A DNA stretch of 64,000 nucleotides from Opitutaceae bacterium. Lineage in GTDB: Bacteria > Verrucomicrobiota > Verrucomicrobiia > Opitutales > Opitutaceae. Below the pieces are notes generated by a model that had not been told where the DNA came from, made no database searches, and was given only the letters and a program-made list of their open reading frames with translations. Shown piece after piece: positions 46,838-59,050 of this stretch; within the stretch, counting starts at the first letter, position 1; the number at the start of each line of letters is the position of its first letter. The DNA lies in contig JAIXWF010000012.1 of the NCBI GenBank assembly GCA_027482185.1, positions 290,025 to 354,024 on the forward strand. Direction: 5' to 3'. A program made the translations under genes and the position numbers.

Positions 46838-47785
46838 TCACAACCTGCCCGTCACGCTCGACCGCGCGATCGCTTCCAGCCACTCGCCGGTCTCGAGCAC
46901 GACGCGCTCGGTGTCGCCGGGGAAAATCTGCGGGGCGATCTCGGCGCGGAACTGTTCCCACGCGCGCAGCAGGAAATTGCGGATGTCGGCATCCTGCTCG
47001 AACTGCACGCGGTCGGCCTGGTTCTTGAGTTCCGGGATGCCGGCTTCGTGCAACTTCTTCGTGCTCGTGATCAGCGTGTCGAATTCGATCTGCGCCTCGG
47101 CGAGCGGCAACGTGCGGATCTTCGCGACCCAGGTGGCGTAGTTCGTTTCCACGAGCCGGGGCAACGGCTTTGTCTCGACGCCGCTCTTCTGGAACAGCGC
47201 GAGCTGGGCGTCGGCGATCTTGTTGGCGAAACGCACTTCGTTCTGCACGTGCTCGGCGGCCTCGACGGCGAGCTGGAAGCCCTGGATCGCGCCGGCGGAG
47301 TAGAGCTTGGTTTCGCGGTTGTAGCCGGAGCAGGCGAGGTTGCGCACGTTGCCGAGCGAGCGCGTGAACTCGAAGATCTTGCCGCCGAAACGTTCGAGGC
47401 AGCGCAGCCAGTCTTCCTTCTGCCGGCGCGCGGCCAGGGCCTGAACGTACTCGGGACAACTGTCGCGCAGGAGGACTTCGATGGCGTCCTCGATCTGGCG
47501 TTGGATATGCGGTTCGCAGCGGTCGAGCAGGTCGAGGCGTTGCCGGAGGCCTTGGACGCGTTCGCGGGCGGCGGCCAGTCCGGCGGCCCGTTCGTCGCGT
47601 TTCTTCGGGGACAACAGCGCCAACAGGGACGGACGACGCGCCTCGAGGGCCCGCAGTTCGGCTTCCCGTTGTTCCCAGAGCGGTTTGATCTGCGCCCGAC
47701 CCAGCTTGAGATGCGCTTCCCGGACCAGCAGGTTATGCAGGATTTGGCCGGGATCGGTCTCGGGATTGGCGGGAACAGCGGTCAT
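46838..47785 (-). CDS. conserved-looking hypothetical coiled-coil protein
   Basis: 315 aa; no recognised family. Confidence 0.65.
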   Translation of the reverse strand: MTAVPANPETDPGQILHNLLVREAHLKLGRAQIKPLWEQREAELRALEARRPSLLALLSPKKRDERAAGLAAARERVQGLRQRLDLLDRCEPHIQRQIEDAIEVLLRDSCPEYVQALAARRQKEDWLRCLERFGGKIFEFTRSLGNVRNLACSGYNRETKLYSAGAIQGFQLAVEAAEHVQNEVRFANKIADAQLALFQKSGVETKPLPRLVETNYATWVAKIRTLPLAEAQIEFDTLITSTKKLHEAGIPELKNQADRVQFEQDADIRNFLLRAWEQFRAEIAPQIFPGDTERVVLETGEWLEAIARSSVTGRL

Positions 47786-47936
47786 CTGGGCTCTTCAATC
47801 GGCCAGACTGGGGCAAAACCGAAATGGCGCAACCTCGGGAATCACCCGGCTGCGTCAGCGGTACTGCGTAAACCGGTGCGACGCGAGGCCATCGCCCCCG
47901 GATGGGTCGCCGGCCTCGGCCGAAGGCGGCGGAACT

Positions 47937-48022
47937 TGGTGGTAGGACCTGGATTCGAACCAGGGAAGGCGTAAGCCAGGAGATTTACAGTCTCCCCTCG
48001 TTGGCCACTTGAGTATCCTACC
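47937..48022 (-). tRNA. tRNA-Tyr (GTA)
   Basis: Reverse complement GGTAGGATACTCAAGTGGCCAACGAGGGGAGACTGTAAATCTCCTGGCTTACGCCTTCCCTGGTTCGAATCCAGGTCCTACCACCA; acceptor stem, TTCGAAT T-loop, long variable arm, GTA anticodon, encoded CCA. Confidence 0.95.
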
Positions 48023-48128
48023 GAACAAGGAGGGCGGAACGTCGCGACTTCCGGCGGCAGCGGCAAGGATTTTTTTGCGGAGCGAAGCGGTTGCGTTTCT
48101 TTGCTCCGTCGGCGGCCCGGACGGGCGC

Positions 48129-48156
48129 AAAAAAGGCGGACCTGGCGGTCCGCCTT
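48129..48156 (-). terminator. rho-independent terminator downstream of tpiA
   Basis: Minus strand AAGGCGGACCGCCAGGTCCGCC followed by T-run. Confidence 0.8.
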
Positions 48157-48181
48157 GGGGCAAAAAACGCCGGCCTGGGCC

Positions 48182-48952
48182 TTACTTGATCGCCGCGGCG
48201 GCGGTCACGAGTTCGACAAAGCTGCGGGCCTCGAGGCTCGCGCCGCCGATCAAACCGCCGTCGATGTCCTTTTGGGCGAGCAGTTCGGGCGCGTTGGCCG
48301 GCTTCATCGAGCCGCCGTAGAGGATGCGCACCTTTTGGGCGACGGCGTCGCCGAAGAGCTTCACTAGGAGGCCGCGGATGAAGGCGTGCACTTCCTGCGC
48401 CTGCTCGGTCGTGGCGACCTTGCCGGTGCCGATGGCCCAGACGGGCTCGTAGGCGACGACGATCTGGGTCGCGAGTTCCTTGCTGACGCCGTCGAGGCCG
48501 CGCTCGACCTGGGTCTGGACGACCTTGAGGGTCGCGCCGCTTTCGCGTTCGGCGAGGGTCTCGCCGATGCAGAAGATCGGGCGGAGCTGGTTCTTCAGCG
48601 CGGCGAGGACCTTCTTGTTCACGACCTCGTCGGTTTCGCCGAAGAGCGTGCGGCGCTCGCTGTGGCCGAGGATGACGTGGGTGGCGAAGATCGAACGGAG
48701 CATCGCGGCGGAGACTTCGCCGGTGAAGGCGCCGCTCGCTTCGAAGTGCATGTTCTGGGCGCCCAACTTGACGTTGGAGCCGTCGAGGGCTTTGCCGGCG
48801 GACTCGAGGCCGGTGAAGGGCGGGCAAACCACGACGTCGACGTCGGACTGCTTGCCGACGGCGGCGACGATGTCGTTGACGAGGGCGACGCCGTCGGCGG
48901 GCGTCTTGTTCATCTTCCAATTGCCGGCGATAAATTTTTTGCGGGAGGACAT
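48182..48952 (-). CDS. tpiA: triosephosphate isomerase
   Basis: FIAGNWKMNKT, AYEPVWAIGTGKVAT, LYGGSMKPANA. Confidence 0.97.
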   Translation of the reverse strand: MSSRKKFIAGNWKMNKTPADGVALVNDIVAAVGKQSDVDVVVCPPFTGLESAGKALDGSNVKLGAQNMHFEASGAFTGEVSAAMLRSIFATHVILGHSERRTLFGETDEVVNKKVLAALKNQLRPIFCIGETLAERESGATLKVVQTQVERGLDGVSKELATQIVVAYEPVWAIGTGKVATTEQAQEVHAFIRGLLVKLFGDAVAQKVRILYGGSMKPANAPELLAQKDIDGGLIGGASLEARSFVELVTAAAAIK

Positions 48953-48955
48953 GGT

Positions 48956-49100
48956 GATAGTAGCGCGTAGCGAGTAGTGAGTAGCGGGTAGTGAGCAGGA
49001 CAGCCGATAGGCGAAACGTAGGTTTTGCGCGACCGGAGTGGTGCGGGAGCGAAGCGAAGATGGTTTGCTGCTCGCTACCCGCTACTCACTACTCGCTACC
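48956..49100. repeat. heptad repeat family E (GTAGCGA), near-perfect inverted repeat between tpiA and pgk
   Basis: GTAGCGAGTAGTGAGTAGCGGGTAGTGAGCAG (48967-48998) / CTGCTCGCTACCCGCTACTCACTACTCGCTAC (49068-49099), 31 of 32 complementary. Confidence 0.95.
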
Positions 49101-49111
49101 GCAGATTGGCA

Positions 49112-50362
<1,251 letters not shown>

Positions 50363-50376
50363 GGCGGTAAAAAGCA

Positions 50377-50445
50377 GAACCACAGAGACGCGGAGGTCAC
50401 AGAGGGTTGGAAAATGCCTCCGTGCGCTCCGTGCCTCTGTGGTTC
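50377..50445. repeat. CACAGAG/CACGGAG inverted repeat between pgk and gap
   Basis: GAACCACAGAGACGCGGAGGTCACAGAGG / CCTCCGTGCGCTCCGTGCCTCTGTGGTTC; outer 11 bp perfect. Confidence 0.9.
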
Positions 50446-50472
50446 AATCGAGGTTCGGAATCTGGGATGGGC

Positions 50473-51633
<1,161 letters not shown>

Positions 51634-51681
51634 TTATTGGCATATTGCCCGGGGCGCCGCGCCCGCCCCGCGCCGCCCCGT

Positions 51682-51818
51682 GCAGTTGAGGGCGCTTGGT
51701 TGGGGGTTGAGAGCAAAACCATCGGGTTTCGCACGGACCGAGGGGGCCGGGCTGCGATGGAGTTTTCCGGACCTCGGCAGATCGGTCTCTCAACTTTCAA
51801 CTCTCAGCTTTCAACTGC
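51682..51818. repeat. heptad repeat family A, inverted, between gap and the GH13 gene
   Basis: GCAGTTGAGGGCGCTTGGTTGGGGGTTGAGAG ... TCTCAAC TTTCAAC TCTCAGC TTTCAAC TGC. Confidence 0.9.
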
Positions 51819-51829
51819 GCTATCCCGCC

Positions 51830-54301
51830 TCAGCCATGGTTGACCCAGAGGCTGCAGCCGAGCGGCGGCAGGTAGAGGTCGGGCTCGACCGGCATCGCCA
51901 CGCCGTGCCGGTTGGAGAAATAGAACCGCTCGTGGTCGGCCAATTGGTCCCAGGCGGACGGATCCGGGCCGACGACGTCGGGGCCGACCGGGATCGTGAC
52001 CTCCCGGGGCGTCGGGTTGACGGCGAAGAGGAGGCGTTCCGGGCCTTGGCTGAGGTCGGCATTGAGCAGGACGGCGAGGGCCGGCGAGCCCGGCGCGAAC
52101 GCGAAGCGGAAAAAGCCTTCGCTCGGCCGCGAGCCCTGGCGCAGCAGCCGGCCGAGTTTGCCGCGGCGGAACGCGATCCAGTCCGCGAAGTACGCGTGCG
52201 TGCCGTGGTAGCGGTACATGCGGCGGTAATCGAGGGCGTTGAGGTCGCCGCGCAGGTAGGTGTTGTTGACGCCGTGCTTGGAGCGGAGGAAGTCCTGGCC
52301 CGCGGCGAGCATCGGGACGCCGAGCGACATGAAGAGCAGCGCCGCCATCAAATGCGTGCGCCGGCGGTCGCGGGGCGTCGGGCCGAAGCCGTTGCCGCCT
52401 TCGTTCTCGGTGATCACGTCGATCCAAGTGCGGTCGTCGTGCGATTCCGTGTAGTTGATCGTCTGCGCGGGCCACTTGGCGAAGTACCACGGCGAGCCGC
52501 GCAGGAAATACTCCATGCGTTCCGGCGCGCCGTTGCCGCGGACGTAGTCGCGGAGGAAATCGCGGTAGCCGTCGTTCCACGAGGCCCAGCCCGTGTCGCG
52601 CAGCGCGCCGGCGATGTGTCCGCGGAAACTCCACGGCTCGGCGATCAGAATCACGTCGGACTTCACGCGCTTGAGCGCCGCCTCGATGTCGCGCAGCACC
52701 TCGACGCCGAGCAATTCGGCGAGGTCGAAACGGAAACCGTCGACGCCGTAGGCCTCGATGAAATGCGTGCAGCTGTCGATGATCAGCCGCCGCGCCATCG
52801 CGGAACGCGCGCGCAGGTCGTTGCCGCAGCCGCTCCAGTTGGTCAGCTGGCCGGCGGCGTCCTGCTCGAAGTAATACAGCCGGTCGATGAACATCAGGTG
52901 CGCCGGCACGCCGACATGGTTGAACACGACGTCGAGCACCACCGCCATGCCGCGGCGGTGGAACGCCGCGACCAGCTGCTGCAGCTCGTGCACGCCCGAG
53001 GCCTTCGCCGGCTCGAGCGCGTAGCTGCTCTCCGGGGCGAAGAAATTGTTCGTCATGTAGCCCCAGTGGTATTCCTCGGTCGTGACGTTATCGAATTCGT
53101 GGACCGGCTGCAGCTCGACGCAGTTCACGCCGAGGTGGTGGAGGTAGAACGCGTCGCTCTCGACCCATTTGCGCAGGCCGGTGAACCCGAGCCGTTCCGC
53201 CGGCGCGGCGGCGACGGGGGCGTTCGCGGCGAGGTCGCGCACGTGCGCCTCGGCCATGACGAGGTCGTGCCAAGCCGGGGTCTTGAAACCGCGGTCGCCC
53301 TGCCCCACCCAAGCGCGGTCCAGCACAATCCCGGGACCGTCGCGGCCAATGGCGGCCAACGCATACGGATCGAGCACCTTGAACGTCGAATCGAAACCCG
53401 AGGGCCCGGGGCCGCCGCGCGCGCCGTCGACGGTGTACCAGTAGCACCAGCCGTGGAGGTTGCGGTCGAGGGCGATCTCCCAGACCGCGGCCTGGCCCGG
53501 CGACGCCTTTTTCTCGAGGGCAAAGGCCTGCGGCGTCGCGAGGTCGAAGGCGTCCGCCGAGGGCGCGATGAAGAGCGTGACCGCCTTGGCCCGCGGGGCG
53601 AAGAGCCGGAACAGCGTTTCGTCGCCGCGCACGATGGCCCCGAGCGGCAGGTCGGTGCGCAGTTCGTAGAAATAGGGCCCGGGCACGAGCGGTACGGTTT
53701 CCGCCGGCGTCGCGGCAAAGCCCGCGACCCAAGCGTCGGCCAAACTCAGCTCCTCGGCCACGGTGAAACGCCAGAGATGCCAACCGGTGCGGGCCGGATC
53801 GACGAAACGGTTCACGTTGCCTTGGCCGTCATGGACGAGGTTCGGGGCATCGGTCGGCGGCACGAGCCACTGGTGTTCGCCGGTGACGAACTTGAAACGC
53901 AGCCCGCCGGTCAGAAACCGCGCCGCGTCGCCGCGCCAGCGCAGCACGCGCTCCCCTTCGACCTCGGCCGGGGCCAGCTGCCACTCCGATCGGCCGACCG
54001 CTTCCTGCCAGCCGTTGAAATCGCCGGCCAGAAAGACGGTGTCGCGCGCCGGGTCGATGTCGCAGCCGTGCTCCAGCGGCAGCAGGAAAACGATTTCCGC
54101 GGCCGGCGCGTCGAGGTAGTAGCCGAAGGTCAACCCGGCGGGCAAAGGCGGCGCGGGCAGCAGCGCCCCCGGTGCCGGGCACTGTTTGCCGAGCGTGAAA
54201 CGGGGCTCGGACCGGCCCGTCCAATCGCGATCCAGCTCGATCACCCCGGAGCGGGGCGACTCGAGCCACGCGCGGACAATGCGGTGCGGAGATTCGGCCA
54301 T
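51830..54301 (-). CDS. GH13 alpha-glucan-active enzyme, pullulanase/debranching-like
   Basis: VVLDVVFNHVG, YGVDGFRFDLAELLG, ILIAEPWSF, NYTESHDDRTWIDV; N-terminal early-set domain. Confidence 0.88.
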   Translation of the reverse strand: MAESPHRIVRAWLESPRSGVIELDRDWTGRSEPRFTLGKQCPAPGALLPAPPLPAGLTFGYYLDAPAAEIVFLLPLEHGCDIDPARDTVFLAGDFNGWQEAVGRSEWQLAPAEVEGERVLRWRGDAARFLTGGLRFKFVTGEHQWLVPPTDAPNLVHDGQGNVNRFVDPARTGWHLWRFTVAEELSLADAWVAGFAATPAETVPLVPGPYFYELRTDLPLGAIVRGDETLFRLFAPRAKAVTLFIAPSADAFDLATPQAFALEKKASPGQAAVWEIALDRNLHGWCYWYTVDGARGGPGPSGFDSTFKVLDPYALAAIGRDGPGIVLDRAWVGQGDRGFKTPAWHDLVMAEAHVRDLAANAPVAAAPAERLGFTGLRKWVESDAFYLHHLGVNCVELQPVHEFDNVTTEEYHWGYMTNNFFAPESSYALEPAKASGVHELQQLVAAFHRRGMAVVLDVVFNHVGVPAHLMFIDRLYYFEQDAAGQLTNWSGCGNDLRARSAMARRLIIDSCTHFIEAYGVDGFRFDLAELLGVEVLRDIEAALKRVKSDVILIAEPWSFRGHIAGALRDTGWASWNDGYRDFLRDYVRGNGAPERMEYFLRGSPWYFAKWPAQTINYTESHDDRTWIDVITENEGGNGFGPTPRDRRRTHLMAALLFMSLGVPMLAAGQDFLRSKHGVNNTYLRGDLNALDYRRMYRYHGTHAYFADWIAFRRGKLGRLLRQGSRPSEGFFRFAFAPGSPALAVLLNADLSQGPERLLFAVNPTPREVTIPVGPDVVGPDPSAWDQLADHERFYFSNRHGVAMPVEPDLYLPPLGCSLWVNHG

Positions 54302-54392
54302 GAAGGGGTTACAGCATTTTCGCGGCCACCACGGTCACAAGCGGGAAAATGCGGGATGCCGCGCTCCGCCGCGGCAGATCTGTTTGCCTTGC

Positions 54393-54477
54393 GTAGGGGC
54401 GCGGCTGGTCCGCGCCATTTTCGCCGGGATCAGGGCAACCGGCTCGCAGCCAGGGCGCGCACAAGGCGCGCCCCTAC
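54393..54477. repeat. REPIN-like pair of inverted GTAG-headed REPs
   Basis: GTAGGGGCGCGGCTGGTCCGCGCC ... GGGCGCGCACAAGGCGCGCCCCTAC. Confidence 0.88.
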
Positions 54478-54479
54478 GA

Positions 54480-55637
54480 TCAGACTTTCCGCGCCGCGGC
54501 TTCCGCCGCGCGGTAGAGGCGCAGCGTGTTGCCGCCCCAGAGTTTCGCGAGGGCGTCGTCGCCCCACCCGCGTTGGCGCAACGCGGCGGTGACTTGCGGG
54601 TAATCGGTGACGTCGCGCAGGCCCTCCACCCCGCCGCCGCCGTCGAAATCGCAGCCGATGCCCACGTGGTCGATGCCGGCCACGGCCACGGCGTGTTCGA
54701 TGTGCTGCACGAAATGCTCGAGGGTCGCGCGCGGGTTCGGGTGGGCGGCGCAAACGCGGTCGTAGTCCTTGTCCTCTTCCGCCATCGTCTCCGGCGTCAG
54801 CTCCGCGTCCTGGTACTTCAGCAGAATCTCCGCGATCCCGGCGGTCCGGCCGCTGCCGGGCAGCTCGGTGACCGCGATCGCCAGGGCGTTGATCTGGATC
54901 ACCCCGCCCTGCTTCGCCAGCGCCCGCAACAGGTCGTCGCCGATGTTGCGCGGGTGATTGCAGACCGCGGTGCAGCCGCTGTGCGACAAAATCACGGGCG
55001 TGCGGGAAATCTCGAGCAAGTCGCGCAGGACGGCGTCGCTGGCGTGCGAGGCATCGAGGATCATCCCGAGGCGATTGGCTTCGGCGACGAACTCGCGGCC
55101 GAGCGGGCTGAGGCCGCCCCACTCCGCGCCGCGCGGGTCGGTCGAGGAATCGGCGGCGTCGTTGTTGAGCATGTGGGTGAGGCCGAGCATGCGGACGCCG
55201 AGGGCGTGGAATTTGGCGACGTTGGCGACGTCACGCCCGAGCGAATACGCGTTCTCGATGCTGAGGAAAAACGCCTTCTTGCCCTGCGCCTTGAGCTGCA
55301 GCGCTTCGTCCGCGGTGCGCGCGAGCCCGCAGGCGGCGGCGTTGGCCGCGAGGGCAGCGTGCGTGCGTTCGAAGTGCGCGAGCGCGAGCTCGTGCGCGCG
55401 GCGGAGGGCGGACGGCGACCGGCCCATTTGCCCGACGTAGACGGCGAAAACCAGCGCGTCGATGCCGCCCTCGGCCATGCGCGGCAGGTCGCACTGCGTG
55501 CCGTCGGCGGCGTAGTCGTGCCGCGCCCCGAGATCCCAGCCCGGGCGCCGCAGCGACGCCGTGGGAGTGTCGATGTGCGTGTCGATCGTGAAGAACGGAC
55601 CGTGAGGGGTCGGGGACGAAGGCAGCGGCGCAGGCAT
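54480..55637 (-). CDS. membrane dipeptidase (peptidase M19)
   Basis: TIDTHIDTPTASLRRPGWDLGARHDYAADGTQCDLPRMAEGGIDALVFAVYV; VILSHSGCTAVCNHPRNIGDDLL; DHVGIGCDFDGGGGV. Confidence 0.93.
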   Translation of the reverse strand: MPAPLPSSPTPHGPFFTIDTHIDTPTASLRRPGWDLGARHDYAADGTQCDLPRMAEGGIDALVFAVYVGQMGRSPSALRRAHELALAHFERTHAALAANAAACGLARTADEALQLKAQGKKAFFLSIENAYSLGRDVANVAKFHALGVRMLGLTHMLNNDAADSSTDPRGAEWGGLSPLGREFVAEANRLGMILDASHASDAVLRDLLEISRTPVILSHSGCTAVCNHPRNIGDDLLRALAKQGGVIQINALAIAVTELPGSGRTAGIAEILLKYQDAELTPETMAEEDKDYDRVCAAHPNPRATLEHFVQHIEHAVAVAGIDHVGIGCDFDGGGGVEGLRDVTDYPQVTAALRQRGWGDDALAKLWGGNTLRLYRAAEAAARKV

Positions 55638-55742
55638 GGAACGGCGAAGGTGGACGGCGGACGCGGCGTCCGCAAACGGGAACCGCGGCTGCAACCGGGC
55701 GGCATCGGCCCGGCGGCATTTCCCCACTCCACCCCGCGCCCC

Positions 55743-58700
55743 TCAGAAGTTGCCTTTGACGCCGACCTGGAACGTGACGCCGTATTCGCCTTCCGCGGCG
55801 TACTTCACGTAGCGCGGGCTGCCGGGCGCGTAGGCTTCGTTGCTGTCGCGGTTGTTGAACAGATTGCGGCCGGCGAAATAGAGGGCGTAGCGGCGGTTGA
55901 GGCGGTAGTCGACGGAGGCGTCGAAGCGCAGACGCTCCTGCTGGTAATTCCAGCCGGGGGCACCGAGGTTGCCCGCGCCGACGGTGCCGACGCGTTTCTT
56001 GCCAACGAGGGTCCAGCGACCGTTGAAGACGATCGGGTTGCGGTTGTAGGTGAAGCCCCAGTTGATGAGCTTCGGGGTGAAGCCGCGGAAATCGGCTTCG
56101 GCCGGGCCCTTGTTGCGGACGAGCGTCGAGTTGGCGAAGACGCGGAAGTAGCGCGCGAACGCGGCGCGGGTGAAGAACGAGAGCGGTTGGCTGACGTTGA
56201 ATTCCCAACCGTTGATGTGGGCGATGCCGTCGATGTTGCCCGGGGCGTTGACCTGGTAATCGACGTACTCGTCGCTCAGGCCGATCGATTCGAGGAATTC
56301 CGCGGTCGCGAGGAAATTGCGGGTGGCGAAGAAATTCTTGATCTCCTTGCGGTAGAAACCGACGGAGAGCTCGCCGCCGTTGGGCGTGTAATATTCGAGC
56401 CGCAGATCCATGCTGCGCGCGGTCCAGGGGATGAGCGCGGGATTCTTGGTCGTGATGGTGCCGAGCGCGGTGCCGGTGGCGTTGCTGTCGGGCGCGAAGT
56501 CGACCTGGTTGACGTTGGTCGCGCCGAGGATGTTGCCGAAATCGGGACGCCCTAGGGTGCGCGCGAGGCCGAGGCGGCCGAGGACGTTGGGCGTGAAATT
56601 GTAGGTGGCGTTGAGGCTCGGGTAAAAGCCGTCGTACTCCTTCTGCATGCGCGCCCCGAGTTTCCGGTAGATCAATTGGTCGAGGGCGATGCCGTCGGTC
56701 GTGATGGGAATCGGGCGGCCCTGCGCGTTGAGGATGAAGGCGCCCGTCGCCGGGTTGCGCTGGTACTGCGCGGCATTGTCCTGGAGCACGGTGCGGCCGT
56801 CGTCGACCGTGCGCTCGTAGCGCACGCCGCCGAGGAGCCGGAGGCGGTTCGCGAAAAACGAAGCGTCGGCGAGCACGTAGGCGGCGTCGATGCGCTCGGT
56901 GATCTGCTCGGTGTTGAGCGCGTCGGCGCGGAGGTCGGTGCGGCGGTTGGTCTCGGTGTTGAAGTACGCGGGATATTGCTCGTAGAGCTCCCAGGCGCGG
57001 CGGCCGCTGACGAAGGTCGGCTGCGGCGCGTTGCGCGGCATGTGGAAATCGCGCAGCGCGTAGTTCGAGAGGTCGATCGGCGCGAGGGCGACGCTGTCGT
57101 CGGCGTTGTTGGCGATGCCGTCGCGCCCGACATAGACCGGATTGAAGGAGGAGGCGCGGCGGGCGCGGTACTGCTCGTTGGTCGAGACCCCGGACTTGAG
57201 GGAGAAATTGGCGGCGGCGGAATAGAATTTCCGCTTGGCGTCGAAGCGCGCGCTCTTGGCGGTGCCGTCGTTGTCGCGGGTGCCGTTGGCGCCGTTGAGG
57301 AAGAAATTGTAGTTCCGGACGTCGAGCGGATCGACGATCTGGCCGGCGGCGTTGCGGACGGTGATGCGGCCGGGGAGATGGTCGGTGAAGCCCTCGAAAT
57401 CGATCGTCGCGCCCTGGATGCGCGCCGAGGCCGTCTCGAACTGGCGGTGCGAGATCGCGCGGTAGCTCTGGTCGGAGAAGTTGTAGCCGAGCCCGCCGGT
57501 GAAATCCCAAAGCGCGCCGATGTGCCGGTAATTGAGGCGGAAGATATTGTTCCGGACGCGGACGTAGCGGGCGGTATTGTTGACGTTGACGGTGCCGGAG
57601 CCGGGCCGGCCGCGGGTGAAGTCGGGGCCCCACGCGAGCGGGTTGGTGCCCGTGTTGAGGATGAAGTTGTGCTGCTCGTAATCCTGCACGAGCCAGTTGC
57701 CGGAATAGGTGAACGACAGCGTGTCGTAGGGCGAAGCCTTCCAGTCGAGCCGCGTGCCGAGCGAGTAGCGGTGTTCGTAAACCGGGAAGACGTTGTACTG
57801 GTAGGTCGTGAGGTACGGGTTGTCGACGGTGGCGCGGAGCGGATTGGCGGCGGTGGTCGCGGTGTTGAACGTGCGGTTGATCCGGCGGGCGACGCCGAAT
57901 TGGTCGTTCTTCACCGCGTTGACGGAAAAGCCGAACGTCTTCGAGACCGGCACGGTGTAGGCGAAATCGAAGTCGGGCTGGTAGTGGAACGTCTTCTTCT
58001 GGTCGTCGCCGTCGCCGCCACCGGGCTGTTTGTTGAACGGCAGGTCGTGCTTGTTCTTGTTCACGTAGGCCTTGAACCGGAACTCCGGGCGCGCGACCTC
58101 GAACGCGGTGCGGCTGACCATGTTGATCGAGCCGCCGAGGCTGGCGGCGGACATGTCGGGCGTCGGCACCTTGAAGACCTCGACGCGCGCGGCGTTGTTG
58201 AGCGAGAAGGCCTGCAGAAGCGTATTGCGCGTGGGGCCGCCGGATCCGGCGGCGTTCACGTCGTCGCCGTCGAGGGCGATGTTGGTGTACGCGGACGGTA
58301 GGCCGCGGAGGCCGATCTGCACGGCGTTCATCTGGTCGGTGCCGACGTCGACGCCGGGCAGGTACTTCACGAACTCGCCGAGATTGTTCTGGATCACGTC
58401 GCCGAGGGCGTCGGTGTGGAGCACGGTCTTGATGTTGCCGGCGAAGCGCTGCTCGTTGATCGCGATCGAGGCCGCGGAGGTGTCGCGGCCCGAGCCGACG
58501 ACGAACGCATCGAGCTGCACGGTGCCGGATTCGTTCTTCGCGCCCGTCGCGCCGACGGGCACGAGGACAAAATCGCGCCGCGCGGCCGCGCCGGGGGCGA
58601 GTTTCACCGTCGCCGTTTGCGGCGCCATGCCGGTGAAGAAAACGGTGATCGCGACTTCGCCGGCGGGCAGGTTGCCGAAACGGAATTCGCCGAACGCATC

Positions 58701-58898
58701 GGTGAAGCTCTCGAAGTTCGTGCCGGCGACGGTGACGCGGGCGTTTTCCAAGGCGGCGCCGGCGACGCTGTTTTGCACCCGTCCGGCCAATGTCGCGGTC
58801 GCCGCGGCCTGCGCGCGGAGCCCGACGGCGCCGAAGGCAAAGCAACAAATGAGGGAAAGCACGGCGCAGCCGCGCAGCCGAGAGAGGGGCAGGTTCAT
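55743..58898 (-). CDS. TonB-dependent receptor with N-terminal carboxypeptidase-like domain
   Basis: LAGRVQNSVAGAALENARVTVAGTNFESFTDAFGEFRFGNLPAGEV; GLPSAYTNIALDGDDVNAAG; SLGGSINMVSRTAFE; aromatic C-terminus VGVKGNF. Confidence 0.95.
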   Translation of the reverse strand: MNLPLSRLRGCAVLSLICCFAFGAVGLRAQAAATATLAGRVQNSVAGAALENARVTVAGTNFESFTDAFGEFRFGNLPAGEVAITVFFTGMAPQTATVKLAPGAAARRDFVLVPVGATGAKNESGTVQLDAFVVGSGRDTSAASIAINEQRFAGNIKTVLHTDALGDVIQNNLGEFVKYLPGVDVGTDQMNAVQIGLRGLPSAYTNIALDGDDVNAAGSGGPTRNTLLQAFSLNNAARVEVFKVPTPDMSAASLGGSINMVSRTAFEVARPEFRFKAYVNKNKHDLPFNKQPGGGDGDDQKKTFHYQPDFDFAYTVPVSKTFGFSVNAVKNDQFGVARRINRTFNTATTAANPLRATVDNPYLTTYQYNVFPVYEHRYSLGTRLDWKASPYDTLSFTYSGNWLVQDYEQHNFILNTGTNPLAWGPDFTRGRPGSGTVNVNNTARYVRVRNNIFRLNYRHIGALWDFTGGLGYNFSDQSYRAISHRQFETASARIQGATIDFEGFTDHLPGRITVRNAAGQIVDPLDVRNYNFFLNGANGTRDNDGTAKSARFDAKRKFYSAAANFSLKSGVSTNEQYRARRASSFNPVYVGRDGIANNADDSVALAPIDLSNYALRDFHMPRNAPQPTFVSGRRAWELYEQYPAYFNTETNRRTDLRADALNTEQITERIDAAYVLADASFFANRLRLLGGVRYERTVDDGRTVLQDNAAQYQRNPATGAFILNAQGRPIPITTDGIALDQLIYRKLGARMQKEYDGFYPSLNATYNFTPNVLGRLGLARTLGRPDFGNILGATNVNQVDFAPDSNATGTALGTITTKNPALIPWTARSMDLRLEYYTPNGGELSVGFYRKEIKNFFATRNFLATAEFLESIGLSDEYVDYQVNAPGNIDGIAHINGWEFNVSQPLSFFTRAAFARYFRVFANSTLVRNKGPAEADFRGFTPKLINWGFTYNRNPIVFNGRWTLVGKKRVGTVGAGNLGAPGWNYQQERLRFDASVDYRLNRRYALYFAGRNLFNNRDSNEAYAPGSPRYVKYAAEGEYGVTFQVGVKGNF

Positions 58899-59050
58899 GG
58901 GGTTGGGGTAAGGTGTCCCTGAAGGGAAGGCGGCGCGGCGGACTTGGCCACGGCAAAATCGCCGCGCGGCCATTTCCGCCGGTCGCCGGGCCGGACCGAT
59001 AACGGAGTTGCAGTCCCCAACTTCCGCGGCTCTTTGGAGTCTTTCCCGCC

